16,033 bases of DNA from CAYMSF01 sp964542255 (GCA_964542255.1 CAZITV010000037.1:1-16033); one strand, 5' to 3'; counted from the first letter of the stretch, positions 7,564-15,989 are shown. Translations and numbers: made by a program. The notes: generated by a model from the sequence alone, not told the origin.

Positions 7564-7591
7564 TTGACTATTGACTATTGTGGTTTATATT
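7564..7591 (+). promoter_or_regulatory. Candidate promoter of the cNBD-pilT pair
   Basis: TTGACT at 7564-7569, a 16-base spacer and TATATT at 7586-7591 form a reasonable sigma70-type promoter (five of six matches in each box), placed after the ATPase terminator and 75 bases before the next ATG. The -35 word lies in a tandem TTGACTA repeat (7564-7580). A weaker alternative is TTGGTT at 7598 with TATAGA at 7620. Activity is inferred. Confidence 0.45.
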
Positions 7592-7665
7592 GAAGAATTG
7601 GTTTTAAAAGTATTTTTTCTATAGATTGTTACAAGAGTACACAACATGCGACATGGGGTGCATTT

Positions 7666-8370
7666 ATGAGTGCAGAGATTGGGGACTTAGGCAGTGATAT
7701 TCCAATCCTTAAGGGTTTGAACAGCGACGAAATCAAATTCTTGGATTCGGTTTCAACGCGGATAGAAAAAAAATCCGGTGAGATTATCTTTAAAGAAGGC
7801 GACCCCGGCGGTAGTCTTCAAATTATTATCAGCGGCAAAGTCAAAATTGTAAAAAAAATCTTGGCGGATGTTGAACGCACAATGCTTACGCTCCAGCGCG
7901 GCGGAGTATTTGGCGAACTATCCGTGCTTTCCGGTGAATCGCGTACCGCCACCGCAGTTGCCGTAATTGACACACTGCTGCTCTCTTTGGAACGCGACGC
8001 TTTTGTCAAACTCACCGAGTCCAACCCGTTGCTTAGCAGCAAACTGCATTTGAACCTGCTCAAAGTTGTCGGGGCAAGATTGCAGACTACCACGGAACAG
8101 TACCGGCAGGCAATAGGCTGGGGACTCGAAATCAGCGGCGCCGTCAAACTCAACTATCACCAGCTCATCGCCGACCACACTGGCGTTACGCTAGAACTTA
8201 TGAACGGCAAAAATGTCAGTGGTCAACTAATTAAAGCGGATATGAATGAAACCGGCACAGAAATGATGTTGAAAACTGAAGACGAACGCATCGTGATTGT
8301 TCCATTTCATGCCATCGCCGAAATCTCTTTCTTGTCCCGGCAGACTGCTGCTCCAAAAGAAACTAATTAA
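7666..8370 (+). CDS. Cyclic-nucleotide-binding-domain protein with Sm-like C-terminus
   Basis: This 234-residue soluble protein begins with a cyclic-nucleotide-binding fold (about residues 12-140). The phosphate-binding cassette is recognisable: FGELSVLSGESRTATAVA, with Glu84 and Arg93 at the ribose and phosphate contact positions, so it may bind a cyclic mononucleotide or dinucleotide. A helix (about 125-160, GARLQTTTEQYRQAIGWGLE) leads to a small beta-rich tail at 173-223 (VTLELMNGKNVSGQLI ... IVIVPFHAIAEISF) whose pattern resembles Sm/LSm-like barrels. There is no CRP-type helix-turn-helix, so it is unlikely to be a classical CRP/FNR transcription factor. It precedes pilT by 14 bases, suggesting that it tunes the motor or its pilus in response to a nucleotide. 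Domain recognition is good for the first part, tentative for the tail; the ligand is unknown. Confidence 0.85.
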   Translation: MSAEIGDLGSDIPILKGLNSDEIKFLDSVSTRIEKKSGEIIFKEGDPGGSLQIIISGKVKIVKKILADVERTMLTLQRGGVFGELSVLSGESRTATAVAVIDTLLLSLERDAFVKLTESNPLLSSKLHLNLLKVVGARLQTTTEQYRQAIGWGLEISGAVKLNYHQLIADHTGVTLELMNGKNVSGQLIKADMNETGTEMMLKTEDERIVIVPFHAIAEISFLSRQTAAPKETN

Positions 8371-8384
8371 GAGGAGAATTTATC

Positions 8385-9458
8385 ATGGCAGGAATAGATG
8401 TTTTTTTGGAATTTATGGTAACAGAGCGTGCCTCTGACTTGCACTTGGGCAGCGGCAACCCCGCCATTTACCGCATCGACGGCAGCATTGTCCGTACCGA
8501 AAGCCAGGCGCTATCCTCTGACGATATTCAAGGTTTGCTTGAGGAAATTATGCCGGAACGCAACAAACTGCAGTTCGGCACCACCCACGACACCGACTTT
8601 GCCTATGAAATCTCCGGACTCGGCCGGTTCCGGGTAAATGTTTTTATGGATTTAAATGGCGTTGGTGCCGTTTTTCGCCTAATTCCGGCAAAAATACGTT
8701 CATTTGATGAGTTGGCGCTGCCTGATTCCGTGCGGGAGTTATGTAAGCTGAGCAAGGGGCTGGTTTTGGTAACTGGTCCAACCGGCAGCGGCAAGTCCAC
8801 CACCCTGGCGGCGATGATTGACTATATCAACGAAACCCGCAATGAACACATTATCACCATTGAAGACCCGGTCGAATTTGTCCATCAGAACAAAAGCTGC
8901 CTGATTAATCACCGCGAAATCCACCGTCATACTGAAGGCTTTAAACCTGCGCTGCGCGCCGCGCTGCGTGAAGACCCCGATATCGTGCTAATCGGTGAAA
9001 TGCGCGACCTGGAAACTATCGAAATCGCCATCGAAACCGCCGAGACCGGTCACTTGGTCTTTGGCACGCTTCATACCACTACTGCCCCAAGCACAGTCAG
9101 CCGCATCATTGACCAGTTTCCGGCTGACCGGCAGTCACAAATCAGAATGATGCTCTCTGAATCACTCAAGGGTGTTGTGGCGCAAACTCTGCTCAAAAAA
9201 AATGGCGGCGGCCGTGTCGCCGCGCTCGAAATTCTGATTGGCAATTCTGCCCTCGCTAATTTGATTCGCGAAAACAAAATTCATCAAATCCCGTCGGTGA
9301 TGCAGACCGGTCAAAAGTCCGGAATGCAAATGCTGAACTCGCATATCTTTGATTGGATTGAAAAAGGCGATGTCGAAATCAGCGAAGCCATGCTTAAAGC
9401 AGTCGATAAAGAAGACCTCCGCCTCCGACTGAAAACCAACGGCTACGATATCCCGTAA
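8385..9458 (+). CDS. pilT: PilT-family type IV pilus motor ATPase
   Basis: PilT is a hexameric cytoplasmic ATPase that powers retraction of type IV pili. The 357-residue protein has the N-terminal PAS-like domain (about 1-110, with ERASDLHLGSG), Walker A GPTGSGKS at 131-138, the Asp-box region ITIEDPVEF, a Walker B segment with IGEMRD (Glu205), and the His box GTLHTTTA (His230). Near the C-terminus ANLIRENK resembles the AIRNLIREGK motif that marks PilT rather than the assembly ATPase PilB. The usual INQREVG segment reads INHREIH here, a small deviation. GAGGAGA at 8371-8377 gives a seven-base spacing. No other pilus genes are in the window; PilT paralogues can also serve type II secretion-like or gliding systems, so the exact machine is uncertain. 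Confidence 0.93.
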   Translation: MAGIDVFLEFMVTERASDLHLGSGNPAIYRIDGSIVRTESQALSSDDIQGLLEEIMPERNKLQFGTTHDTDFAYEISGLGRFRVNVFMDLNGVGAVFRLIPAKIRSFDELALPDSVRELCKLSKGLVLVTGPTGSGKSTTLAAMIDYINETRNEHIITIEDPVEFVHQNKSCLINHREIHRHTEGFKPALRAALREDPDIVLIGEMRDLETIEIAIETAETGHLVFGTLHTTTAPSTVSRIIDQFPADRQSQIRMMLSESLKGVVAQTLLKKNGGGRVAALEILIGNSALANLIRENKIHQIPSVMQTGQKSGMQMLNSHIFDWIEKGDVEISEAMLKAVDKEDLRLRLKTNGYDIP

Positions 9459-9466
9459 AACAATCT

Positions 9467-9493
9467 GTCAGCCTGCTGTCACAACAGGCTGAC
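9467..9493. terminator. Hairpin between convergent genes, possible bidirectional terminator
   Basis: GTCAGCCTG at 9467-9475 pairs perfectly with CAGGCTGAC at 9485-9493 across a nine-base loop, in the 40 bases between the pilT stop and the stop of the opposite GH36 gene. On the + strand it is followed by TTTGCTTATTTT; on the - strand by TTGTTTTA. Both tails are broken T-tracts, so efficiency in either direction is uncertain. Confidence 0.75.
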
Positions 9494-9498
9494 TTTGC

Positions 9499-11661
9499 TT
9501 ATTTTGCGGTTAGTTCGATGCAGAGTCCGCAGAAATCGCTCAAATTGCTGATTATAAGAGTGCTGCCGTTTATGGAAACGTTGATGCAGTCCTGCTTGAA
9601 CATTTGCTTGATTTGCCAACTGCCACTCAATTCCAGCGTCATTTCTTTGCTGGATTCGGCAAAGGTATGTGCTATTACCACCATCTTTTTGTCGTCACCG
9701 GATGTTCTGGTAAAAATCTGGCCGCCCTTGGCGTGAAGATAGGAGTGGCTGTTTAACCTGCGGTCAATGTGATTGACTCCGGCAGACTTGAATATCGCAG
9801 AAATTGAATGGTAAAATTTAACCGCTTCAGACATAATGTCGAAACTCGCTGACGGCAGCACGGCAATGTCACCGGAGAGACAAAATCTTCCCATAAATCC
9901 GGCGCTGAGCGAATAATATAAGCGTTTTTCCGAGTCGTTTGTGCGCAGTACTGCCCAAACCTGATTGTGTGTCATCGGAATCAACTGCGCGGTATTGGCG
10001 GCAATAATCGGGATTTCGATGCCTTCGTGGGCATCGGAAAAGCTGCCCATATCGCCGATGCGCATCCAGCCTGGTGAAAGCCGGTGACCGCCACTGGAAC
10101 AGATTTCCACAACCAGTTCAGGCAATTCCTGACGCAAGTGCAGAAAATATTTTTCTACTGCGTTTTGATACTCGCGCAGAGCTTCTGCCTTGTAGGTATT
10201 GCCGTCGCAGATGGCTCCTGTCGGGGCGTTGTAGTCAACTTTCAGATACGAAAAGTTATTATCTTTGAGCATTTTTATCAGTTTATTGTCCAGATAGTCA
10301 ATGACCTCGGGTTTACGGAAATCGAGGAAAACGCGGTTGCCGGAAAGCAGTACTTTGCCATCGAGATGCAGCAGCCAATCAGGGTGTTCATGGTAAAAAA
10401 TTGAATCAGTGGTAGCAATTTCAAATTCAAACCACACGCCGGGCAGGAAACCGTAACTCCGTATTTTGTCCGTAAACGCTCTTAAACCGTTCGGATAATT
10501 GGCGATAGGAATATTCCAGTCGCCTATTTTGGTGAATCCGTTATCAGCATCATTGAACCAGCCGGCATCAAGCACAAAATAGGTTACTCCGCAGCCCTGT
10601 AAACGTTCTAATATCGGGGTCAGTTTGGCTTCTACCGGGCGCCCCCACGAAGAACACCAGTCATTGAATATCACCGGGAGCGATTGCTCGGATTCCGGTT
10701 TGTGTGCACGCGGCTGTGTTTGAAAACTGCATAAACGCGACAATAGTTCATCCAGAGAACCGTTGACGCAGCTGACTGCCGCAGTCATCGTGGTGATTTT
10801 TTCTCCCGGCGCCAGCGTTTTGCGCCATTGTCCATATTCACGGTCAACCATACCGCCGGAAATATTGAAAAAGTCTTTCTGCCGCGACAATTCCAACTGC
10901 CAGGAGCCCAGCGCCTCAAGTTCAACCCCCCAGACCACATTGTGTTCGCAATCCTCAAACGCCAGCATCGGGAAAAAGCCCTTGGTGACCATACTGCCCT
11001 GTTGACCAAAACGCAGCGACCGCTCGCCAAATCCCGCCCAAGATACCTCAAGATTGTGTTCTTCAATAAATTTCGATTCAATCCGGCCTTCATGGCTCCA
11101 GTTGGAGAGCCAACGGTGCACTTTATATTTTTCCGCCCCGTCTTCAGCCTGAAACGGCGACAGACAGCCTAACGAAAAACTGTACAGCATATCCAGCACA
11201 AATGCTTCACTGCCGCGGTTGCATAGCGTCGTCGTAATGGTGAAAAATGTCTGACCGGACTGGTAAACAAAATTTTGTTCCAGCCCCAGCCCCCGCGCCT
11301 CATCTTCAAATGTTACCGTAAAATTACCCGGTGAGTTCTCGCGGAACGCTTTAAATTTCATTTTTTCGCAGCTTTGGCTGTTGCGCAGTGTGGTTCCGGC
11401 TGAGAATCCGCCAGCATAACCATCACCGGCAATTTTTAGCTGTGCCATAGACTCGTTATGCAGTGCCGGAATGTCAAATTTGAGCGCCTGACAAATATCC
11501 CGGCATGACGGCAAATCATTCAACTTCCGCCGGTGTTCGGCGATTTTATCTGCCATCGCCGCCGGAATAACTGTAAATGAGACGGTTTCGCCGTCTTTGA
11601 ATAGAATGCCGCGCATATCGCCCAGCTCAAACTCATTAATCACTTCAAAAATCTTCACCAT
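9499..11661 (-). CDS. GH36 family alpha-galactosidase-like enzyme
   Basis: The 720-residue protein fits the size and layout of bacterial GH36 enzymes: an N-terminal beta-sandwich (about 1-290), a (beta/alpha)8 barrel (about 320-620) and a C-terminal beta domain. Barrel marks are IFNDWCSSWG, YFVLDAGWF, and YLKVDYN with Asp476 as the expected nucleophile. The acid/base is expected at Asp543 in GSFSDAHEG, after CSSGGHRLSPGW, which replaces the CxSGGGRFD form of classical alpha-galactosidases. Retaining hydrolysis of alpha-galactosides such as melibiose or raffinose-type sugars is the family activity; the exact substrate is not readable, and some GH36 members act on alpha-N-acetylgalactosamine. 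No signal peptide is seen, so it should act on imported sugars. It starts eight bases after the debranching gene with a close AGGTGA site, implying co-translation with it. Confidence 0.9.
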   Translation of the reverse strand: MVKIFEVINEFELGDMRGILFKDGETVSFTVIPAAMADKIAEHRRKLNDLPSCRDICQALKFDIPALHNESMAQLKIAGDGYAGGFSAGTTLRNSQSCEKMKFKAFRENSPGNFTVTFEDEARGLGLEQNFVYQSGQTFFTITTTLCNRGSEAFVLDMLYSFSLGCLSPFQAEDGAEKYKVHRWLSNWSHEGRIESKFIEEHNLEVSWAGFGERSLRFGQQGSMVTKGFFPMLAFEDCEHNVVWGVELEALGSWQLELSRQKDFFNISGGMVDREYGQWRKTLAPGEKITTMTAAVSCVNGSLDELLSRLCSFQTQPRAHKPESEQSLPVIFNDWCSSWGRPVEAKLTPILERLQGCGVTYFVLDAGWFNDADNGFTKIGDWNIPIANYPNGLRAFTDKIRSYGFLPGVWFEFEIATTDSIFYHEHPDWLLHLDGKVLLSGNRVFLDFRKPEVIDYLDNKLIKMLKDNNFSYLKVDYNAPTGAICDGNTYKAEALREYQNAVEKYFLHLRQELPELVVEICSSGGHRLSPGWMRIGDMGSFSDAHEGIEIPIIAANTAQLIPMTHNQVWAVLRTNDSEKRLYYSLSAGFMGRFCLSGDIAVLPSASFDIMSEAVKFYHSISAIFKSAGVNHIDRRLNSHSYLHAKGGQIFTRTSGDDKKMVVIAHTFAESSKEMTLELSGSWQIKQMFKQDCINVSINGSTLIISNLSDFCGLCIELTAK

Positions 11662-11669
11662 TCACCTAC

Positions 11670-14600
11670 TTAATTTGTTGTTTTTAACAATATTTGACAA
11701 ACCCGGAAGAGTTCGGTGGCGCCCCAGGCTTGTGCGCCGCAGCCGCGCCACTGATGCGGATAATCTCCATCCATTATCTCCGGAGTGTGACCAGGCACAC
11801 CGCAACTGAGCTGTTCGGTCGCCGACATAAGAATCGCGGCGGCGCGTTCACGGCAGGGTTCGCCGCCGGCGAGGAACAAGGCTTCGCAGTATGCGGGGAA
11901 AGGCCATGACCAGGCGGTGCCGTTATGATAAGCTGGTTTGCGGCGGGTATCTTCATCGCCGCGGTAATGTCCCCAATATGGGTGAACCGGATCATTGAGC
12001 AGTGTGTTGTTGAAATAAACCGGCAGCGGGTAGGTTACCGGCAGTGCAGCGAGCGAGCGGATTCCGCCCGGAATCAGCAGTTGTTCGCAATCGGTCAAGA
12101 TTTCAATCATCGATTTGGTATCGGTAATTAATCCGAGGGTAACGGCAAAGAGCTGATTGCAGCGGCAGGCGTCATCTGGAATGGCGTTTTGGGCGGGAAC
12201 GCCTGGTTTGGCGTGGAGACAGTCGCTTAGTCGTTTTAGATGATTGAGATAGAAGAGTTTGTGTGTGCTTGTCTTTACCTGTTTTGCCAGTTCGATCCAT
12301 TCGTGATTGGCGGTGATTTTGCCCATAAAGCGGAGTGCGGCGAACCACAGCGCCTGAATTTCGATGGGGTAGCCTTCGCGGGGCGAGCCGGCAGGAAAAT
12401 TTGTGTCCATCCAAGTGTAATGCGACGGACTAAAAATCAATCCGCTATTTTTGTCCATAATGATACCGTTCGGAGTACCGCTGGAATAATGTTTGACTAT
12501 AGATTCCAGTGCCTGGAGCAGTGTGCGGCTGCCGCATTTTGCGCTGAGAATATCTTTTCCGGCGCGGCTGACGTAATCCGCAGTTGCGACAATAAACCAT
12601 AACGGCGCATCGCTGGTATCCCGGTTGGAATCATCATTGCCGCGAATCATATTCGGCAAAGTTCCGAAGCGCTCAAATTTAGCAAATTGGCAGATAATAT
12701 CTTTAACTTCATCCATAAAGCCGGCGGCAATCATTCCGCGCAGGCAGATAAAAGTGTCACGGCCCCAATCCAAAAACCACGGATAGCCGGCAATCACCGT
12801 TTTGAATTCATCGCGTTTAACGATAAAATGGCGGATAGCATTGCGCAATACTGTTTGCGGCGCGATTATTTCCGGTATTGGCGCAATCTTTTCCAAATTG
12901 AGATTTACCGGACCATTGATGGCGGCGCCCAGTACAAATTTATCGTTACCGGCGAGGCGCGCACTAAAATATCCGGGACTAAACAAATCAGTATGGCACT
13001 CCATCCCGCGTTCTGACTCCAGTGGCAAAAATTCCATGTAGCGCCATTCCTGCTCCTGGACAAACTCCCCTTTGGATGTGGTTAATGCCAAATTGCGTTT
13101 CCCCGAAGGATTAAAGTCGAAACCATCGTGCCGGCTGACAACCGCGGCACGGAAGGCATTTTCCGCGCCGGTGATTGCTTTGGTGAGTTCGTGGCAGCTG
13201 CGGTCTTCGATGTCCGGGCGTAAAATAATTGTTATCTGCTCTTTATCGTCCAGCGCGGTGATGCCGTCATCGGCGGCTGGAAGCCGGTGAAAAATGAATT
13301 GCACTGAGTTGTTCTCTGCCGCCATTTTTAATGTTATTTGCAGTTCAATGGTTTTACCCTGACCAACCGGAATGGAGAAATGCCACTGCGACTGATTATC
13401 GAAGCCGGTGGAAAATTGTTTGGTGCACGCCGGATTAATTTCATGGGAGTAGTCGCGGTATACCAGCCAGCCGCGGCAGCGGGTAAACATCACTTGACGG
13501 TCAACCGGAAATACCGGATTGCAGTTGCCAGCCAAAACCGCGTCATATTTGCTGTTCAATACCCCCCATGCCCCGCAGGTCTGACTCATTCCGCCCAGAT
13601 TGTTAGTGCATAGCGAATAGAGCAGTTTGTGCCGGGTCTCAGCTCCGCAGAAGGTTGTTTTAAAAGCCGCCGAGTCCGGATTGGCAAGCAGGAGCAGCGG
13701 CGCATCGTAACGTCTGATTTTATCCGGAGCGTAACTGATAAACCGCAGCTCCATAGATAAATGCTGCTGCGGTGTTTCGGTGAACGAGGCAATGGCGAAG
13801 TGTCTGCCGTCTTTGAGCGGCAGGCTGTCGAGCGCTGATTTGGTGACGGCGCCAACTCTTATTTCCGCGCGGAACGGGTGTTTTGACCAGACAATCAAAT
13901 GCTGCTGTGGTGGAATCATTACCTGCCGGTACCGGTCAACATCATCATGCCAGTTTACTACCGGCGGTAAATCTGCCGCAAAGATATCCATGCAGGCATT
14001 TAACGGCGATTTTATCATTAGCGTAATGAGCCGTTTTATCTCGTCGTGATCATCCGTTTTAACGGTCGCGTTTGGCGCGATGGATAATAATTTCAGCACG
14101 AGGTGGCGCAGCCGCTGCTCAATAACCCGGGTTACCGGCAGCGCTTTGGCGTCAAGCGCCGTTTTTAGTTCTTCCAGGTCGTGAGCCCGCGCCGTCAGGC
14201 AATAAACTTGTCCTGGAGGCAGCTGGCAACTGATGTCACCGCCATTCGTCTCGCAAAAAACTTTGCCGCCGGTGAGTAAATCAATAAAACCATCCTGCGG
14301 TATCTCTATCCGACGCTGCTGCCAGGTGACAGTATTGGCGCTGTGCTCATCCAAATTGACCAGCACCAGCAGTTCCCGGCGGTGTTCGGTGGAATGCCGC
14401 CGCAGTGCTAAATTATTGCCGCTGCCGGTTTGAATCAACTCCAGTACGGCGTCAGCAAAAAATACCGGATGTATGGTGAGCAGTGTTTGTAAGCGGCGAA
14501 TCTGTTCAACTTGATTATTTTCCGCATTCCAGTTCAGCGGTTCGCTGCCGTGGACATCAACTTTGTCTATGGCAAACCACTCTAAGCCATTAGTGATGCC

Positions 14601-15989
14601 AAACCCGCCATTTTGCGAAAACAGCGCACACAGCGCGGTACGCATCGCGGCATAACGCGGATTGCGCGCTGCCAGGCGGCTGTTGTCATGTGTTTCAGCG
14701 AAATGCACCTGCAGACCCTTGCTGTAGGCGTTGCGGATAACCGGCGGTAAATAGCTCTCAATCTGACTGCGGTCATAATTTTGAAAAAGTTCCGAATATG
14801 CCCAGTTCAATCCGGCATCAACCAGCAGCCGTTCCGTCACTGAAACTAATCCGCCTAAACCTTCGAGTAAAAATATTGTTTCCGGGTACTCGCGCCGGAC
14901 TTTGGCGACGATGTATTCCCATGCTTCGTAGGGCAGCATATAACCGGCATCGCAGCGGAAACCATCCACACCGTGCCGGCACCAAAACAGAAACACATCC
15001 GCCATCAGCGCGTGTACTTCATGATTTTTATAATTGAGTTTGCAAAGGTCTTCCCAAGTTACCCCCCATGCCCCCGGACTGACAAAGGTTCCATCTTCGT
15101 GCCGGACAAACCATTCCGGATGTTCAGTTTGCGCCCGCGATGCCCAGCCGGTATGATTGACCGGAATATCAATAAACAATCTGGCGCCGCGCGCATGCAC
15201 CGCGTCAATTAGTTCAATAAATTGCTCCATTGGCGTAGCTTTTACATCAAATTCCGCATACGCCGGATTCACATCAAAAAAGTCCATCGCCGCAAAAGGA
15301 CTGCCGAAACTGCCCATTTTGCCGTAAGTCGTCGGCTCCGGATGAATCGGCAGCAGTTGAATAATTCTGCTGCGCAAACTGCCGACAATGAAGTCCAGAT
15401 GCCGCACTAAAGCGCGGAAAGTGCCCGATGGCGGAATAACCGTATAACCCGCTCGTTCAAGTTCATTCAGTTTCGTTGGATTGAGCAGTGGTTCGTGGTG
15501 ATGCTCCAGCTGCGGTCCGAATTGCCGGACAAAAGCCGTGTACATCGTATTGGCGCATACCCCAAATGATGGTTCAACTTTAATCTTGGTGTTTTCTCCA
15601 TTCACCCATAACGGCTTCTCTGAGCCGGTCGGTAGAAACCAGGCTTTCGCTGCGAAACACCCTACCTCAAGCAGCGGCAGACATAAACGGTAATGACCAG
15701 GCCTGACTTGATGCATCGGCAAATCATGCCAATCGCGCGCCAGCACTGGTTCATCCTTTTCGGTGTGCGCGATAATCTCCTCGCGTTTGACCGCGGCGCT
15801 GCCAATATTGGTGCGCAGGAATGCTGCACCGCTGCCGCTAAATCCGGTTTCCAATTCAAAGCGGAGTGAGTCGCCGCAGTAACGTAAAATTTCTAAGCTT
15901 GAGCTGGGTGTCTGTTTCAATGCTTTTGTCCTGTTAAATTTTAAACTGTTGAAAGTTACCGCGTTTTTCGTAATTTGCAAGCGTGACAT
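11670..15989 (-). CDS. Bifunctional-type glycogen debranching protein (GH13 + GH133)
   Basis: This 1439-residue cytoplasmic protein carries two carbohydrate-active sites. After an N-terminal domain (1 to about 180) comes a GH13 barrel with FIDIPVNH, GFRCDAGY (nucleophile Asp347), FLLEGLGG (acid/base Glu376) and AETHDNS (Asp435). Residues of about 600-1040 form an intermediate beta-rich region that includes SKYDAVLAGN, as seen in long debranching enzymes. The C-terminal part is an amylo-1,6-glucosidase (GH133) (alpha/alpha)6 domain with WFLDWGRDTF, RDTSDAPLWF (Asp1127), YPIEIQALWF (Glu1210) and AYHNGTAWSWPF. The likely role is shortening and removing glycogen branches by transferase and 1,6-glucosidase steps, as in eukaryotic debranching enzyme; whether the GH13 part transfers or hydrolyses is unknown. 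An in-frame TGA (15998-15996) bounds the start to GTG 15995 or ATG 15989; the ATG is chosen, and neither has a strong Shine-Dalgarno site. Confidence 0.92.
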   Translation of the reverse strand: MSRLQITKNAVTFNSLKFNRTKALKQTPSSSLEILRYCGDSLRFELETGFSGSGAAFLRTNIGSAAVKREEIIAHTEKDEPVLARDWHDLPMHQVRPGHYRLCLPLLEVGCFAAKAWFLPTGSEKPLWVNGENTKIKVEPSFGVCANTMYTAFVRQFGPQLEHHHEPLLNPTKLNELERAGYTVIPPSGTFRALVRHLDFIVGSLRSRIIQLLPIHPEPTTYGKMGSFGSPFAAMDFFDVNPAYAEFDVKATPMEQFIELIDAVHARGARLFIDIPVNHTGWASRAQTEHPEWFVRHEDGTFVSPGAWGVTWEDLCKLNYKNHEVHALMADVFLFWCRHGVDGFRCDAGYMLPYEAWEYIVAKVRREYPETIFLLEGLGGLVSVTERLLVDAGLNWAYSELFQNYDRSQIESYLPPVIRNAYSKGLQVHFAETHDNSRLAARNPRYAAMRTALCALFSQNGGFGITNGLEWFAIDKVDVHGSEPLNWNAENNQVEQIRRLQTLLTIHPVFFADAVLELIQTGSGNNLALRRHSTEHRRELLVLVNLDEHSANTVTWQQRRIEIPQDGFIDLLTGGKVFCETNGGDISCQLPPGQVYCLTARAHDLEELKTALDAKALPVTRVIEQRLRHLVLKLLSIAPNATVKTDDHDEIKRLITLMIKSPLNACMDIFAADLPPVVNWHDDVDRYRQVMIPPQQHLIVWSKHPFRAEIRVGAVTKSALDSLPLKDGRHFAIASFTETPQQHLSMELRFISYAPDKIRRYDAPLLLLANPDSAAFKTTFCGAETRHKLLYSLCTNNLGGMSQTCGAWGVLNSKYDAVLAGNCNPVFPVDRQVMFTRCRGWLVYRDYSHEINPACTKQFSTGFDNQSQWHFSIPVGQGKTIELQITLKMAAENNSVQFIFHRLPAADDGITALDDKEQITIILRPDIEDRSCHELTKAITGAENAFRAAVVSRHDGFDFNPSGKRNLALTTSKGEFVQEQEWRYMEFLPLESERGMECHTDLFSPGYFSARLAGNDKFVLGAAINGPVNLNLEKIAPIPEIIAPQTVLRNAIRHFIVKRDEFKTVIAGYPWFLDWGRDTFICLRGMIAAGFMDEVKDIICQFAKFERFGTLPNMIRGNDDSNRDTSDAPLWFIVATADYVSRAGKDILSAKCGSRTLLQALESIVKHYSSGTPNGIIMDKNSGLIFSPSHYTWMDTNFPAGSPREGYPIEIQALWFAALRFMGKITANHEWIELAKQVKTSTHKLFYLNHLKRLSDCLHAKPGVPAQNAIPDDACRCNQLFAVTLGLITDTKSMIEILTDCEQLLIPGGIRSLAALPVTYPLPVYFNNTLLNDPVHPYWGHYRGDEDTRRKPAYHNGTAWSWPFPAYCEALFLAGGEPCRERAAAILMSATEQLSCGVPGHTPEIMDGDYPHQWRGCGAQAWGATELFRVCQILLKTTN

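Noticed and set aside
7818..8153. Minus-strand frame of 111 codons inside the cNBD gene
   Set aside because: Serine-rich shadow of the real frame; the + strand frame has recognisable domains and a ribosome site.
7666..8370. Classical CRP/FNR transcription factor
   Set aside because: The C-terminal part has no helix-turn-helix pattern; it is beta-rich and ends in a short polar tail.
10785..11172. Frames of 102-114 codons on both strands inside the GH36 gene
   Set aside because: They overlap each other and the GH36 frame, and have arginine-rich or mixed products without family features.
12240..12602. Plus-strand frame of 120 codons inside the debranching gene
   Set aside because: Antisense to the conserved GH133 domain; no independent start signal and no recognisable motif.
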